Below are positions 20,482 through 31,206 of a stretch of 64,000 nt of DNA, piece after piece. Each line of letters opens with the position of its first letter. Within the stretch, counting starts at the first letter, position 1. The translations under genes and the position numbers were made by a program. Under the pieces are notes generated by a model. It saw only the letters and a list, made by a program, of their open reading frames with translations, did not search any database and was not told the DNA's origin. The stretch spans positions 826,791 to 890,790 of the forward strand of contig JAIVFI010000007.1 of the NCBI GenBank assembly GCA_025558095.1, read 5' to 3'. The stretch comes from Hyaloraphidium curvatum (Eukaryota; Monoblepharomycota; Hyaloraphidiomycetes; Hyaloraphidiales; Hyaloraphidiaceae).

Positions 20482-22582
20482 ATGAGCGGTAACCGCGCCC
20501 GCCCCTCCTCGTCGGCGACGGACAATTCGCAGCGCTCGCCGCAGAGCGCAGTCGCACCATCGCAGCCCGCCTTCTCCCCCTCGACCGAGACCGCCGTCGC
20601 CGCCGCGAAGCACCAGCGCAGGCGCTCGGCCAACTCGGCCGCGTCGGCAAAGACGACGCAGACTTGGCACACCCTCGAAAACTTCCTGGGAGCGCAGGCC
20701 CAGAACGACAAGCAGAAGGGCTACGCAAGCTCTGTCCGCTCGACCGCAACCGACGGCGCCATCGACGAGGCCGGCGAGTCGGACGTGGAGAGCAAGGGCA
20801 GCGGCAACACGACCAAGTCAAAGTCCAGCACCGCCTCGTCGGCCACGGCCGTCGCCCTCAACCAGCCCATCATCATCCTGGACGGGAACGGGAACCCGAT
20901 CCCCCTCGAGGGGATGGCGGGGAAGGAGGAGCAGAGCATGGGCTCCAGCATGACCTCGAAGGACGGCGAGAACTTCGAGTACCCCCCCGAGCGGGAGTAC
21001 CGGACCCCGTTGACCATGTTCCTGATCGGACACTTCTGGATCGTGCACCTGCTCGTCATCTGCGGCATGAGCTGGGTCATGACCTTTTACGTCCCTCAGG
21101 TGGGCTTCGTCGCATGCAGTGCGCACCGCAGCCACCTGATCCTCACCCTCCCCGCCCCTCCACGCAGTTCTACATCGACGATGAGATGTGGAACACCGGG
21201 TGCTGGTGGAAGATTGGCTACCTGCTCCCGCTGCCGTATACCCTCGTCTGCTTCGTCGGCTTGATCCTGCCCTTCCCCATCCCGCGCAAACCCGACGCCG
21301 TCATGGAGCGCATGTTCAAGCAGCGCGAGGTGGACAACCTGTACGTCGTCATCGTCACCAGGGGCTCCAACAAGGAGGCAGGTCGCACGCACCCGGTTCC
21401 GCATCCAGCGCTGACCTCTCGCCGCCCAACCAGGCCGTCTACCGCTCGTACCACTCGATGCTCCACCTCGAGGACGTGCACCCCTCGGTCCGAGTGCACG
21501 TGCTCACGGACGAGCCCTACAACTACCCGGACATCAACTGCTGGTCCTGCCCCAAGGCGTTCACCTCGGGCAAGTCCAAGTACAAGGCCCGCGCGCTCGA
21601 GTGGTACCGCAAGACGCTGAAGCTCACCGAGCGCGACTGGGTGCTGCATCTCGACGAAGAGAGGTGGGATCGGTGCGCATTTCCGCGCGGATCGCGGCTG
21701 ACTTGCTTCCCCAAAGTGTGATCGACGCCTACGGCGTCCGCCGCGTGCTCGAGTTCATCTGGTTCACCAACTTCGACATGGGCCAGGGCCCCATCTTCTA
21801 CAACCAGCATCGCTACTGGACCAACCCGTTCTACACCGTCGGCGACGCCATCCGCGTCGGCGACGACCTGTCGCGGTTCCACCTGCAGTACAACTACTTC
21901 CGCCGGCCCTTCTTCGGCGCGCACGGATCGTTCCTGCTCAACAACGGCAGGGTCGAGAACGAGGTCACGTGGGACCTGGCGTCGCTGACGGAGGACTTTG
22001 AGTTCGCCGTCAACGCGTGGGAGAAGGGGTTCAAGTGCGGCGCGGTGCCCGCGATCATCAGGGAGCAGAGCCCGCAGCGGCTGATCGACTTCCTGAAGCA
22101 GAGGCGGCGGTGGGTCTCCCCTTTGCTCTTTGTTCTCCTCGATCGGCGCTGACCCCGTCCGCGCAGGTGGTACGTCGGCATCCGCCGCCTGCCCCGGTTC
22201 CTCCCCAAGCTCTGGGCCTTCTTCTGGACCCTCGGCACGCTGGCCCTGTACTTCACCGTCGCATCCATCTTCCTCGGCATCTTCATCCCGATGGGCACGC
22301 CCCGCTGGCTCGGTGCGATCAAGGACTTTATCTTCGTCACGTTCGTCTACCTCTACGTCCTCGGTGGGCATCCACTCGCACCTCCGCCACCGACTCGGAG
22401 CGCTGACCATCCCCGCAGGCGTCTTCATCCAGGACATCGACTACGGCTTCTGGACCATCCGCGCCATCCTGCAGATCCCCGTCGTGATCGTGATCCAGTT
22501 CGGCTGCGTGGTGATGGAGTGCGTGGCCATCATGTACGCGCTCGTGTCGCCGCCGCAGGGCTTCGACATCATCAAGAAGTGA
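20482..22582 (+). CDS. GT2 family glycosyltransferase, egghead/bre-3-like
   Basis: Exons 20482-21099, 21168-21377, 21434-21663, 21717-22109, 22167-22363 and 22419-22582 encode 603 residues. Intron 2 (21378-21433) is GC-AG (GAG|GCAGGT), required by frame. After a Ser/Gln-rich cytosolic N-terminus come two membrane segments, then a GT2 catalytic region: NLYVVIVTRGSNKEAVYRSY, KSKYKARALEWYRKTLKL, WVLHLDEES, LTEDFEFAVNAW and the QRRRW motif. Several helices (FFWTLGTLALYFTVASIFLG onward) close the protein. The order and HLDEE/QRRRW motifs match egghead (beta-1,4-mannosyltransferase in animal glycolipid synthesis). The sugar used here is not proven. Confidence 0.8.
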
Positions 22583-22842
22583 GGGATCGGCGACGGGGAT
22601 GCGGGGACTAGAGATAGAGGGGGCTGTATAGTATGGGAGGTGTACGCACGCAATTGATTCCGAAATCACTCCATGCCGTTTATATCTTCGGCTTCGGCGG
22701 GCGGAGCCGAGGGCCGACGACGATCAGTCCGCGGTCCCGCTGTTCCGTGAGCCATTCCCGCATGCCCTTTGGCCGGACTTGGGGCCATCTGTCGCGGGGA
22801 GGCTCGGTCAACCTGGAGAGGCCAATGCCGACTGCCAAGGCC

Positions 22843-23986
22843 CTACAGTTTGGTGTCGTTCAGCTTGGGATCGACCCAGTAGTGGTTGAACGCAATGAGC
22901 CTGGAGGAAACAGGGGTAAGTCGGACCCGGCACGCCCGGCAAGCGAGACCAACCTCTGGTACTGCGGGTACTTGGATCTGTCGTCGACGGGGTGTCCGAG
23001 GGGATGCCTCTCGACCTCCACGGGCACGCCGACGATCTCCTCGAACATGCGGCGCTGCTCGCCCGTCTTCCACGACTCGGTGAAGATGCGGACGGTGCGG
23101 TTGCGGGATTTGGACTGGTCCGGGTCCGAGATCATGGCGGCGATGTAGGCGCCGATCTGTTGCAAGGGGGAGAAGATATCAGGAAGAGCCCTCGAGCAAG
23201 GTCAACATGACTTACATCGTCCAAAGATATGGACATGACCTCGCCGGCACCGTCGGGTCCCACGTGAACCGAGATGGCTTTCTTGCCATCGAAATACCAG
23301 TCCAACGGGGCATTGCGCCAGATGATGTCGTAGTAGACGCCGGTCACGACGGCGGTGTACTCCAGCCCGCAGCGGATGGCCTCGTCGATGACGGCCCGTT
23401 TCCGCTTGCTTATCCGCCAGATCCGTTCCCGGGGAAGGTTCTCGTCGTCAGGCCCGTCTAATCGTGGCCATCAGTACTTGTAACAGCAGCCACGGAGGCC
23501 GGTTTGACCCACATTGGGAAGGGAAGAAGCGGGTGACACCGGCTTTTGCCGAAGCCCGAACCAGGTTGATTTCCGAGACCTCGATCGCCTTCGGGTCCAC
23601 GAGCGACAATGCCGAGATGGTGCACTGAATGCCCGCGAGCGAGCCGGCGAGCTTGTCGACGTCCGAGTAGTCGACGGCCGCGTACCGAGCGCCAAGGCCG
23701 ATGAGCTCGTCCGCGCACTCCCGCCGGTGTTTAGGCAGCTTCCGAGGCCAACTGTGAGTCAGAGAGATGCTCCTTCGATCAAAACTGATGCCGGCCCCAC
23801 GTCTTTCAGCTCTCCCCGCCCTATAATGAGCACCTCCTCGAATGTGCCGGACTCCCGTCGGTTGAGCTCCAGAATCGCCTTTGCGATGTAATAGCCTGTC
23901 GTCAGCCCCGCATTCGGGTCGCCCTTTATCGCTCCTGCAATGCAGACGCGTCTGAGCGGGCCATCGTGTTTCCCTGGGGAGGGCAT
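22843..23986 (-). CDS. NmrA-like NAD(P)-binding family protein
   Basis: Exons 23986-23801, 23738-23513, 23457-23216, 23156-22954 and 22900-22843; introns of 62, 55, 59 and 53 nt; 304 residues. The splices give RVCIAGAIKGDPNAGLTTGY (nucleotide-binding start), ARYAAVDYSDVDKLAGSLAG, FFPSQYGPDDENL and KAISVHVGPDGAGEVMSISL, the usual order in NmrA/isoflavone-reductase-like short-chain proteins. Some members are redox sensors and others reductases. The glycine-rich motif is atypical (GAIKGDPNAG), so cofactor binding is uncertain. The C-terminal FNHYWVDPKLNDTKL lies in the last small exon. Confidence 0.75.
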
Positions 23987-24095
23987 CGCGTGGGAGGCGT
24001 TCGCGGAAAGTTTGCCGCCGGTCGGTCGCAAGAACAGCAATCGAATCTTCTCGCAGCACGAATCTATCTAGATCCCAAATATAGGAACAACGACA

Positions 24096-26521
24096 TCAAT
24101 AACGAGCCTGATCTTCCCAGATTCCGAGCTCTTCGTTCCACCTCATCCCGCCCTTGCGCTTCAGAAACTCGAAAGCCCCGACCGCGACGCCCACCGCCGG
24201 CACGAGCCGCACGACGCTGGTGCCCCAGCCCTTGTAGAAGCCGAGAAGGCCGTCCCGCTGCCACACCTGCTTCGCGCAGTCCCAGGTGGAGCTGTAGGAG
24301 AAGGGATGCAGCACGGTCTTTTGCGCCATCATCCTGGAGCGGACCAGCTGGAGCGGGTACAGCATGCTCTCGGCCAGCAGCGAGGTCACCATCGTCATGT
24401 ACTGGAACGGGAGTTGGTCAGCTCGTGCTTGATCGGAACGGCGGGAAGAGAATACGCACCAGGACTCGCGTCGGGGACGGTGGCACATAAGTGCCCTCCT
24501 CGCTCTCGTTGTCGTCGAAGTACCGGTTCTCCAGCACTTCGTAGGCCGCATCCGAAATGGCTGTAAATGGAGTGAGAAGGGGTGTCCCAAAGGTTGATGA
24601 CGGAAAAGTTCACTCACCGACATATGGCACCACTGACGCCAGACTCGCACCGAGGCCGGCATAGAATCCGCGCACCCCTTGGAACTGGTACACCTCCGAC
24701 GCGGCTTTCCAAAAGGTATTTGGCCGCGAGCGCGCGCCTCGCGCCTCCAGAAGCCGAGAGAGCCGGGTCTGTACCCGCTTGGCCTCAACAGCAGGATCCA
24801 CCGACGTCGAGAAGGATCGAGAGCCTCCGCCGGCTCTGCGGGGCCGATCGCGTCCGGGTCCGTCGCCGTCCTTGCCGACAGGAAACTTCGCCTTGTCGGC
24901 CGCCTCGGTCTTGGGAGCTGCTACTTTGGGCTTCGAGTTCGCGTTCGCCTTGTTCCCGCCATCCGAAGCCTTGGCGTCACCGGGCGGCGGTGGTCCTGCC
25001 TCCTTAGCCGGAGCAGTCTTCTTCACCTCCAAGCTCTTTATGGCCACGTTCTCGCCTTCGACGAGTCTCTCGACACCACTCATCATCCGCGTCCGGATCG
25101 TATCGAGCTGGGAAATGCCCAGTCAGCGGCGTGATGGGTTGACAAGGCGACGAGGGTACTGTACCGGGTGAACAAAGCACTGAGCCACCAGTCCGCTGAT
25201 CGACGTCGCGAGAAGCAGGCCTGATCGTGGCAGAGCGTAGTAATCCTCGATGCCTTGACGCTGGGCAATGTGATACCGCGCAAGCCCCAGCGACAACGTC
25301 CGAACCGCCGTCTCCAGCGGTAGCTTCACCAAAGCCGTCGTGTTTCCGCGGAACAAGCCCCGCACCAAGCCTCCGTCCTTTGAAATGTACCGTACGGCTT
25401 CCTGAAAGCGCCGATAAGTCAATGCCCGGCCTTGAGACGTCAAGAGAGATGGCTGCGCTGGCGGTTTCGGCGCCTCGGCTCCAGTCTTTTCGGCAGCAGC
25501 AGCCACCCTGGCCCGGCGCCGTGCACGCCGCTCCCGCCGGCCTCCCGCGTCCACCAACTGCGCGCCTCCCAGCTGCCAGTACACTCTGATCCGATCCAGA
25601 GGAGCCGTAAGAGTCCGGGCAATAGCGGTGCTGGCCATGGCCGCAGCAACGATGCGGCCCTGGAGCTCCTCGGCGCGCGATGCCGATAGGGGCAGATTGA
25701 TCATGTCCATCCCGAAAACCGAGTAGCTGAGCGAGTAGATGTTCTCCTGGTACTTATAGATCTTCAGAAGGCCTTCGGCATCCGCCGTCGCACCGGGTGG
25801 AGCAAGGAGGAAGTGATCACGGAACTCTTGGAAGGTCAGCTGGGCAAGTAGGTGAGCCGTCTCGATGGCGCGCGACGAAATTGCAGCTTACCAGGCCATC
25901 TTTGCCTTCCTTCCCCATGAGGCTGTTGATGAAGGCTTCCTCCTCCAGGAAGCTCAAGTCGAGCTCCTCGCGAAGAGCGTGCCGGAGTTCTTCCTTGGAG
26001 ACCTTGAAGTCGCCAGATATAGACGTGGTGTCACCTTCTTCACCATCTGGCCCGCCACTTCCCGAGTCCAGCATGGTGAAAAGGTTCCAGAGTTCCTGCT
26101 CCTTTGCCAATACGAACGCCTCAAACTCCTCGTAGTCGAGCAGACCTTTGTCCTCGTCTCTATCCGCAAACTCCATTATCTGGGCCGACAATGTCCGTGC
26201 CGTGGTACTCGTCCGTCGCTTCCGCTTTGCCTCGGCCTCGGCCTTCTCGTGGAGCTCCCCGGTATGCCCCTCGTCGTGGGCCAGGTCCGCGACAGACGAC
26301 CCGCTCCCCAGTCGCCGAAAGTAGTCCTCCAGCTCCGCAACATCGATCTTGCCGCTCCGATCGCGATCCATGGCATCGAAGAGCCTCTTGATCCGGGCCC
26401 GGTCCGACGCCAGGGAAAGCGATGGCGGCAGGGGGACCTTCGGCACGTCGGGCCGCTCCGGTTCCGGCGGCGCGGGAACAAAATCCGGCCGCACGCGAAT
26501 GTCGTTCGGCCTAGGATCCAT
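24096..26521 (-). CDS. calcium-regulated mitochondrial carrier (SCaMC/Sal1-like)
   Basis: Exons 26521-25892, 25839-25165, 25107-24618, 24560-24460 and 24401-24096; introns of 52-58 nt; 733 residues. The N-terminus has EF-hand loops DRDRSGKIDVAEL (about 52-64) and DRDEDKGLLDYEEF (about 120-133), plus a weaker third. The carrier domain shows the three PxDxxR-type repeats: APLDRIRVYW, HPLDTIRTRM (formed by splicing intron 2) and YPLQLVRSRM. Calcium-binding ATP-Mg/phosphate carriers of the inner mitochondrial membrane have this architecture. At 733 residues it is longer than usual because of low-complexity insertions between repeats. It is divergent from the glutaredoxin gene. Confidence 0.85.
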
Positions 26522-26913
26522 GGCGAAAGCTGTCCGTCGTCAAGCTCACGCAGGGTCCCCGATGCCGCCAGGGACTCGGGAGGAGACTGCCACGCGAATG
26601 GACGCGATGCGGGTGGCCGACGCAGAAGACGGGGTAACAGTTTCCCAAAGATGCCAAGCGGCGCGTAGAGTCTGTCCAGAATGGTGCGCACTGCGCGTTT
26701 GGAGCTCCGACCGAATCAGGGACCTGATCGGCGCCCGCTAAGGCGTTCCTCCATCGGCTCTCTAGGCCCCCGCCTTATGATAGCCCCGGAAGAGAGTCCG
26801 CACTTTAGCCGCGCACGCTCACCTCAGTCATCGCTCACACCGTCCGACGACAGTTGGCCGGGAGAAACCGTTGCGGACCGTTGCGACTGTGTATGGGATC
26901 CGGAGCCAGCACG
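26522..26913. other. divergent promoter region, carrier / glutaredoxin
   Basis: 392 bases between two start codons. No coding frame is supported; an in-frame upstream ATG for the glutaredoxin lies at 26893. Confidence 0.4.
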
Positions 26914-27596
26914 ATGGCCAGCGCAGCTACGAAGGAGAAGGGTGCGCTTCGCCTCGAGCCGGTCCACGGGCGACCTTCTCACGGCCTCTCAAATCGCCCC
27001 TCTTGGTCGTCGTCCTCGGCCGAACACCGCTTTTTGGGCCTCTCGCCTATGTCTCTTCGACCTGGATCTGCTCTTGCCGGCCTGCCGACCGCTTTGTGTC
27101 GCCTACGTCTCGTCGGCCTGGATCTGCCCTTGCCGGCCTTCATTCGAAACAGTCGCCCAGCTCATCAAGGACAACAAGATCATGGTGTTCTCCAAGAGCT
27201 ACTGCCCGTACTGCGATACCGCCAAGTCGACGTTGAACAAGATGGGCCTCGACTACAAGCGGGTCGAGCTCGACGAGATCCGTGGGTCCCCCCGTTCCGG
27301 CGCCAGAGGAACTTGTACTTAACCACCCTTGGTGCTTCTCTTAGCCGACGGATCCCAGATCCAGGCGTATCTGCAGCAGATCACCGGCCAGCGGACCGTC
27401 CCCAACATCTTTGTCCGCGGTGGGTGTCGCTTTTGGCCTCCAGCGACTTTGGGAGCTGACGTCCGGCATTCTGACCTCAGAACGTCATGTCGGAGGCTGC
27501 GACGCAACTCTGGATGCCGTCCGCCGCGGCACCTTCCAGGCCCTGGTCGACGGCAAGTCGGACGCCGAGAGCGCCTTCAAGCTCGTTAAGCTCTGA
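26914..27596 (+). CDS. dithiol glutaredoxin
   Basis: Exons 26914-26941, 27153-27281, 27345-27419 and 27481-27596; introns of 211, 63 and 61 nt; 115 residues (seven more from the ATG at 26893). The active site KSYCPYCDTAK (Cys27/Cys30) is the dithiol CPYC form. TVPNIFV holds the cis-proline and HVGGCDA the glutathione-binding GG motif. The protein reduces disulfides and mixed glutathione disulfides in the cytosol or a targeted compartment. Intron 1 is about four times longer than the norm here and contains a direct repeat (27044-27139). Confidence 0.88.
27044..27139. repeat. 40-bp imperfect direct repeat inside glutaredoxin intron 1
   Basis: Units 27044-27083 and 27100-27139 differ at about five positions (each contains GCCTAYGTCTC and CCTGGATCTG). 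They are separated by 16 bp and account for much of the extra intron length. Confidence 0.7.
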
Positions 27597-27749
27597 GCTT
27601 CGCGGGGGGAATCGTTCAACGAACTCCCAAAACCCAACATGTAATCATTTCTTGATGCCATAGATGGATTCGCGTCTAGAAAAGACCGTACGGACAACGC
27701 CTCGAACGCCAAGCAACCACCAAACTCAGAGGCCCACTACCCTGCCTGC

Positions 27750-29134
27750 CTAGAAAGGCGCGTTGTGCCATCGCTCCCCTTCGGTCAAAGCGCCCTCCTT
27801 CTTCAGATCCCGCGTCACGATCGGAGGCTGCCCCGCGGGCACATCCGCCGCCAGGCCCCAGTCCTGTACAAACAGGCGAAAGTCAAGCTTCACCATCCGT
27901 TTCCCGTCTCGCAGCTGGATGAAGGGGTTATCCGCCTGATCGACGATCTTGATGGTCTGTCCTCTGCCATCCGAACCCATGATGGCCGAGTACGAGTTCG
28001 GGTTCGTGCGGGGGCCGGCGGGATTGACGGCGTGCGCGACGAAGCGGATCTTGGCCCAACGGAGGCGCTCGTCGGCAAGGAAGGGGCCTCCGAAGACTTG
28101 TCCGTTTTCAATCATAACTTCGAGTCGGAAGCGGAAAGGGCCAGCATAGAAATTTCGGAGAGCGATGGCTCTTCTGGCGAGCTGGGCGGCGTCGTTGCTG
28201 GGCGGTGGAACCTCCACGTAGAACTCGTCGTAGAAGGCGTGGCGCTGGCCCTTGACAGGGAGGGCAACGGGCCGGAGGCTCGCGAGCTCCTTCTCGTGGT
28301 TCACGAGCAACTCGTTCAGCAGCGCTAGGTGGCGGTCCTTGGCACTCGTCATGTGCCGCTTCATCATGCTGCGCTTGCACTCGAGGGATTCGTAGGTTTG
28401 AGCGGCGCAAGAAAGGTCAAGGTACCGGTTCCTACCTCATGGTCACAGCCTCGTGACTCGCAGGACAGGATTTCGTGGGGACAGACCTCGAAGTGGGCAT
28501 CCAGCAGGTCGCGGGTGACTTCGACACTGCACCCCTCGTTGTCGCAGGCAAGAACCGCCTTGGGGCAATCTTCGGCGTGTTCCTGCACGACGTCCCAATG
28601 ACTCGCTTTTCAGCAACGTCTCGAAGCCACGTTTTCGGAGACCTACTCACCTCAAGGGTATCGGGTGGCCGGACCACGGCACCACAGTCAGCGCACTTGC
28701 CTTTCTCGCACGAGTTGAAGTGCGTGTCGAGGTCCCCGACGTCGCCTTCCCAGGAGCACTCCAACGGGCACGGAATCAGAAGGTTCATGAGCGTCCGCCA
28801 CGCGAACTTGTCCTCCTGCAGATCCTGCACCGCAAATCAGATCCTTTCCGGCCGAACGCAACGGACGGATCCCGCCCACCTTGATTTGGGTGCGGGAGAA
28901 ACGCTGGGCGCACTCGGGGCAACTGTGCACCGCTGTCCCGGCCTGCTCGGCAAGTTGGACCACCCGCTCGAGGCACGCGCGGTCAAAGACATGCGAGCAC
29001 GGGAGCACGCGGGGTTCCTTGTAGGGCAGAGATAGTTCCAGACAGATCGCGCACTCGAACTGCTTCCGGCTCTTCTCGAGAAACGCTGTCTCGCGTTCCG
29101 GTCGTTTCCGGACGGAGCCCGCGGCGGTGGGCAT
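27750..29134 (-). CDS. RING/TRAF-type zinc-finger protein, long copy (partner of F)
   Basis: Exons 29134-28880 (255 nt), 28824-28651 (174), 28582-28436 (147) and 28379-27750; introns of 55, 68 and 56 nt; 401 residues. It starts MPTAAGSVRKRPERET, aligned with the short copy at 17722. The RING is CAICLELSLPYKEPRVLPCS, then HVFDRAC, then CPEC, with Asp at the fifth zinc position. TRAF-type fingers follow: CPLECSWEGDVGDLDTHFNSC, HAEDCPKAVLACDNEGC and HFEVCPHEILSC. Next comes a helical stretch (SMMKRHMTSAKDRHLALLNE) and the shared C-terminal domain (FYAGPFRFRLEV...ERLRWAKIRF...VKLDFRLFVQDWGL). It is probably an E3 ubiquitin ligase; the C-terminal domain is not one I recognise. Confidence 0.82.
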
Positions 29135-29657
29135 GCTGCTACCCGACACGCTTCCGAGGCTCGAGCGCCAATGACGATGCCCCCACGAACGCGGGCCGGT
29201 CCGGGAGTTCGTGAAGTCACGCGGTGATATCTGATGGGCCGCCCCGTCGCCGCGGCACGCCGGCAGCCGGCTCGCGGTGTCCGACATCGGAGCTGGTTCC
29301 CTTCCAATCGCTGATCTCTATACCGAACTGATCTAAAGCACTTTATACATCGCTCATCGTTCACTGCTGCTCCCTGGACGCGCCGCATTGTAAAGTCACG
29401 CATTGTAAAGTCACGGAATGTGCATGGGATGGTCCAGCAAGCTAACGTTCCCACGACATGGAGCCTGACAAAAGGGCCTTTAGACCCGACGTTCACGCTC
29501 TGCGAAAGCGTTTCGGCATTTGTGCCGTGACGGGCCGATGTCACTCGCCATGGGCACGGTCACGGACCTCCGAGCAACCGCCCCAAATGCCTCCTAGACC
29601 TCGCGATACGACAACGACATTGATTGACACGAAAGCACGAAACATACAAATCGGATC
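29135..29657. other. spacer between paralogue F and its RING partner
   Basis: 523 bases. The part next to F (about 29600-29650 on the minus strand) is conserved with the 3' flank of paralogue E. An upstream extension of the RING frame to 29287 has no support from the paralogue. Confidence 0.45.
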
Positions 29658-31206
29658 TTAGTACTCCCTGCTCGGCTCCCTCCTGGCCCTCTTGCGGCGC
29701 TCCTCCCCCTCGTCTTCCTCGCCATCCTCGCGGGCGGGCAGGAACTCGCCGTCGCTCTCCTCATCCTCGCTCGACTCCTCGACCCCGGGCTCCTCCGCGT
29801 CGCTACTGTTGGCGACTTCGTTGTGCCTCTCCGAGGAGGCCGCCCTGCGCCGCTTGGCCGCACCCGCTCCAGCAGGGTCGCTGGAGGTGTTGGGGGTGCC
29901 AGCCGCGGCCGACGGAGCCGCGGTGCGGATGACGCCGCGCTCCTCGAGAGATTCGCGGGCGGCTCGCTCGCGCTCGGTCTCCTGCGTGTCGGCGGCGGGA
30001 TCGTACCTCAGCCAGAGGCCGGGGAACGTGGCCTTGAACCTCGCGATGTAGATCTCCTGCTTCCTCTCGTCGGAGAGCGAGGCGTCACCCCGCAGGAGGC
30101 GCCACTTGTTCGAGATGGCGTTGCGCACAGCACCCCTGGCCCTAAGCTGGCGTAGCCTGACCTTTAGGGTTGCGGGGTCGTTGGCGTGCACCTCCCTCAG
30201 GACGCTTTCGATGATCTCGGTCGGGCCCCTGGCGAGCGTCTGGGTGGTGCTCTGGGGGCTACCATTGCTGAGGACTGGATCAGTTTCCCTGAGGATGGCG
30301 GGCGATCGGGTACTCAGGGTACTCACGACTGGGCGTCGTCGTCGTCGTCGCCAGTGAGATCCCACACGATGGCGGCCGAGGGGGACCTGCTCTCCCTGGC
30401 AGTCTGCTCGGGCTTGGACCGCGGCTCGGCGAGCTTGGCCGGCGGCGGCAGCGAGGGCGATCGGGAGTCGCGCTGGGCCCGGGCGGCGGGCTCGGAGCTG
30501 CGCTCCTCGATGACCGGGGGCTCTGAGGGCGCAGGCGAAATGCGCCGCTCCGGGACAACGGGCTCCGCGGGCGGAGTGACCGGCAAGGGAACGAGTGCGT
30601 CGACCTGGGCGGCAGGGTTGCCCTGGAGGAAGCTGTTGAAGCTGGCGGCCGTGGCGGCCATCATGTTGCGGAGGTTGGCGTTCTCGGCCTGCAAGGCGGC
30701 CGCTTCGACCCTGGCCCGGTCGACGTAGGCAGCAGCGGCGTGCTGAGTCTCATGGAGCCGGATCTCGAGCTCGCGGGCCTTGTTCTCGGAGTCGGTGTTG
30801 CTGGCGACGAGCCGGGCGTTCTCCGTGGCGAGCTGGGCGTTCTCCGCTTCCTTGACGGCGAGCTCCCCGCGGAGCCGATGGATCTGCGGGTCGGCATCAG
30901 CGTCGGGCTCCCACACCGGCGGCGGATTGCATTACCTCGGCCACGTCGGCGGGCCTGCCGTGGGCGACGATGTCTTCGGTGCGCTGGAACTGGACGCGGG
31001 CCTCGTGGAGCGCGGCCATAGCGGCGTCGAGCTGGGCCCCGGCGCCCCCGGCGGGCATGAGAGCGGGGCCGTGGGGCGTGTGCTGGACGGGCTGCGGGGG
31101 CTGCAGGGCGTTCATCTCGGCGGGAGTGCTGCGAGGAACGCCGGTTGAGAAGGCTGTCGCCGATGACCTGCCGGCCAACGCTGGCTCACCTGGGGGCGCC
31201 GTCCAT
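29658..31206 (-). CDS. coiled-coil/SIM/NLS family protein, paralogue F
   Basis: Exons 31206-31190 (17 nt), 31128-30936, 30883-30327 and 30267-29658 (610 nt); introns of 61, 52 and 59 nt in phases 2, 0 and 2; 458 residues. Leader MDGAPSTPAEMNALQ; coiled coil from IHRLRGELAVKEAENAQLAT; Ser/Pro linker; AAIVWDLTGDDDDDA (about 240-254), SUMO-interacting-motif-like; C-terminal domain GPTEIIESVLREVHANDPAT to LWLRYDP; NSSDAEEP and acidic tail; RRKRARREP nuclear-localisation-like end. Domain and tail are very close to paralogue E. It is followed on the same strand by the RING/TRAF gene at 27750. Function unknown. Confidence 0.88.

Noticed and set aside
29134-29287. N-terminal extension of the long RING gene to 29287
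   Set aside because: The paralogue at 17722 aligns from the internal methionine at 29134, and the extension has no similarity to anything upstream of the paralogue.
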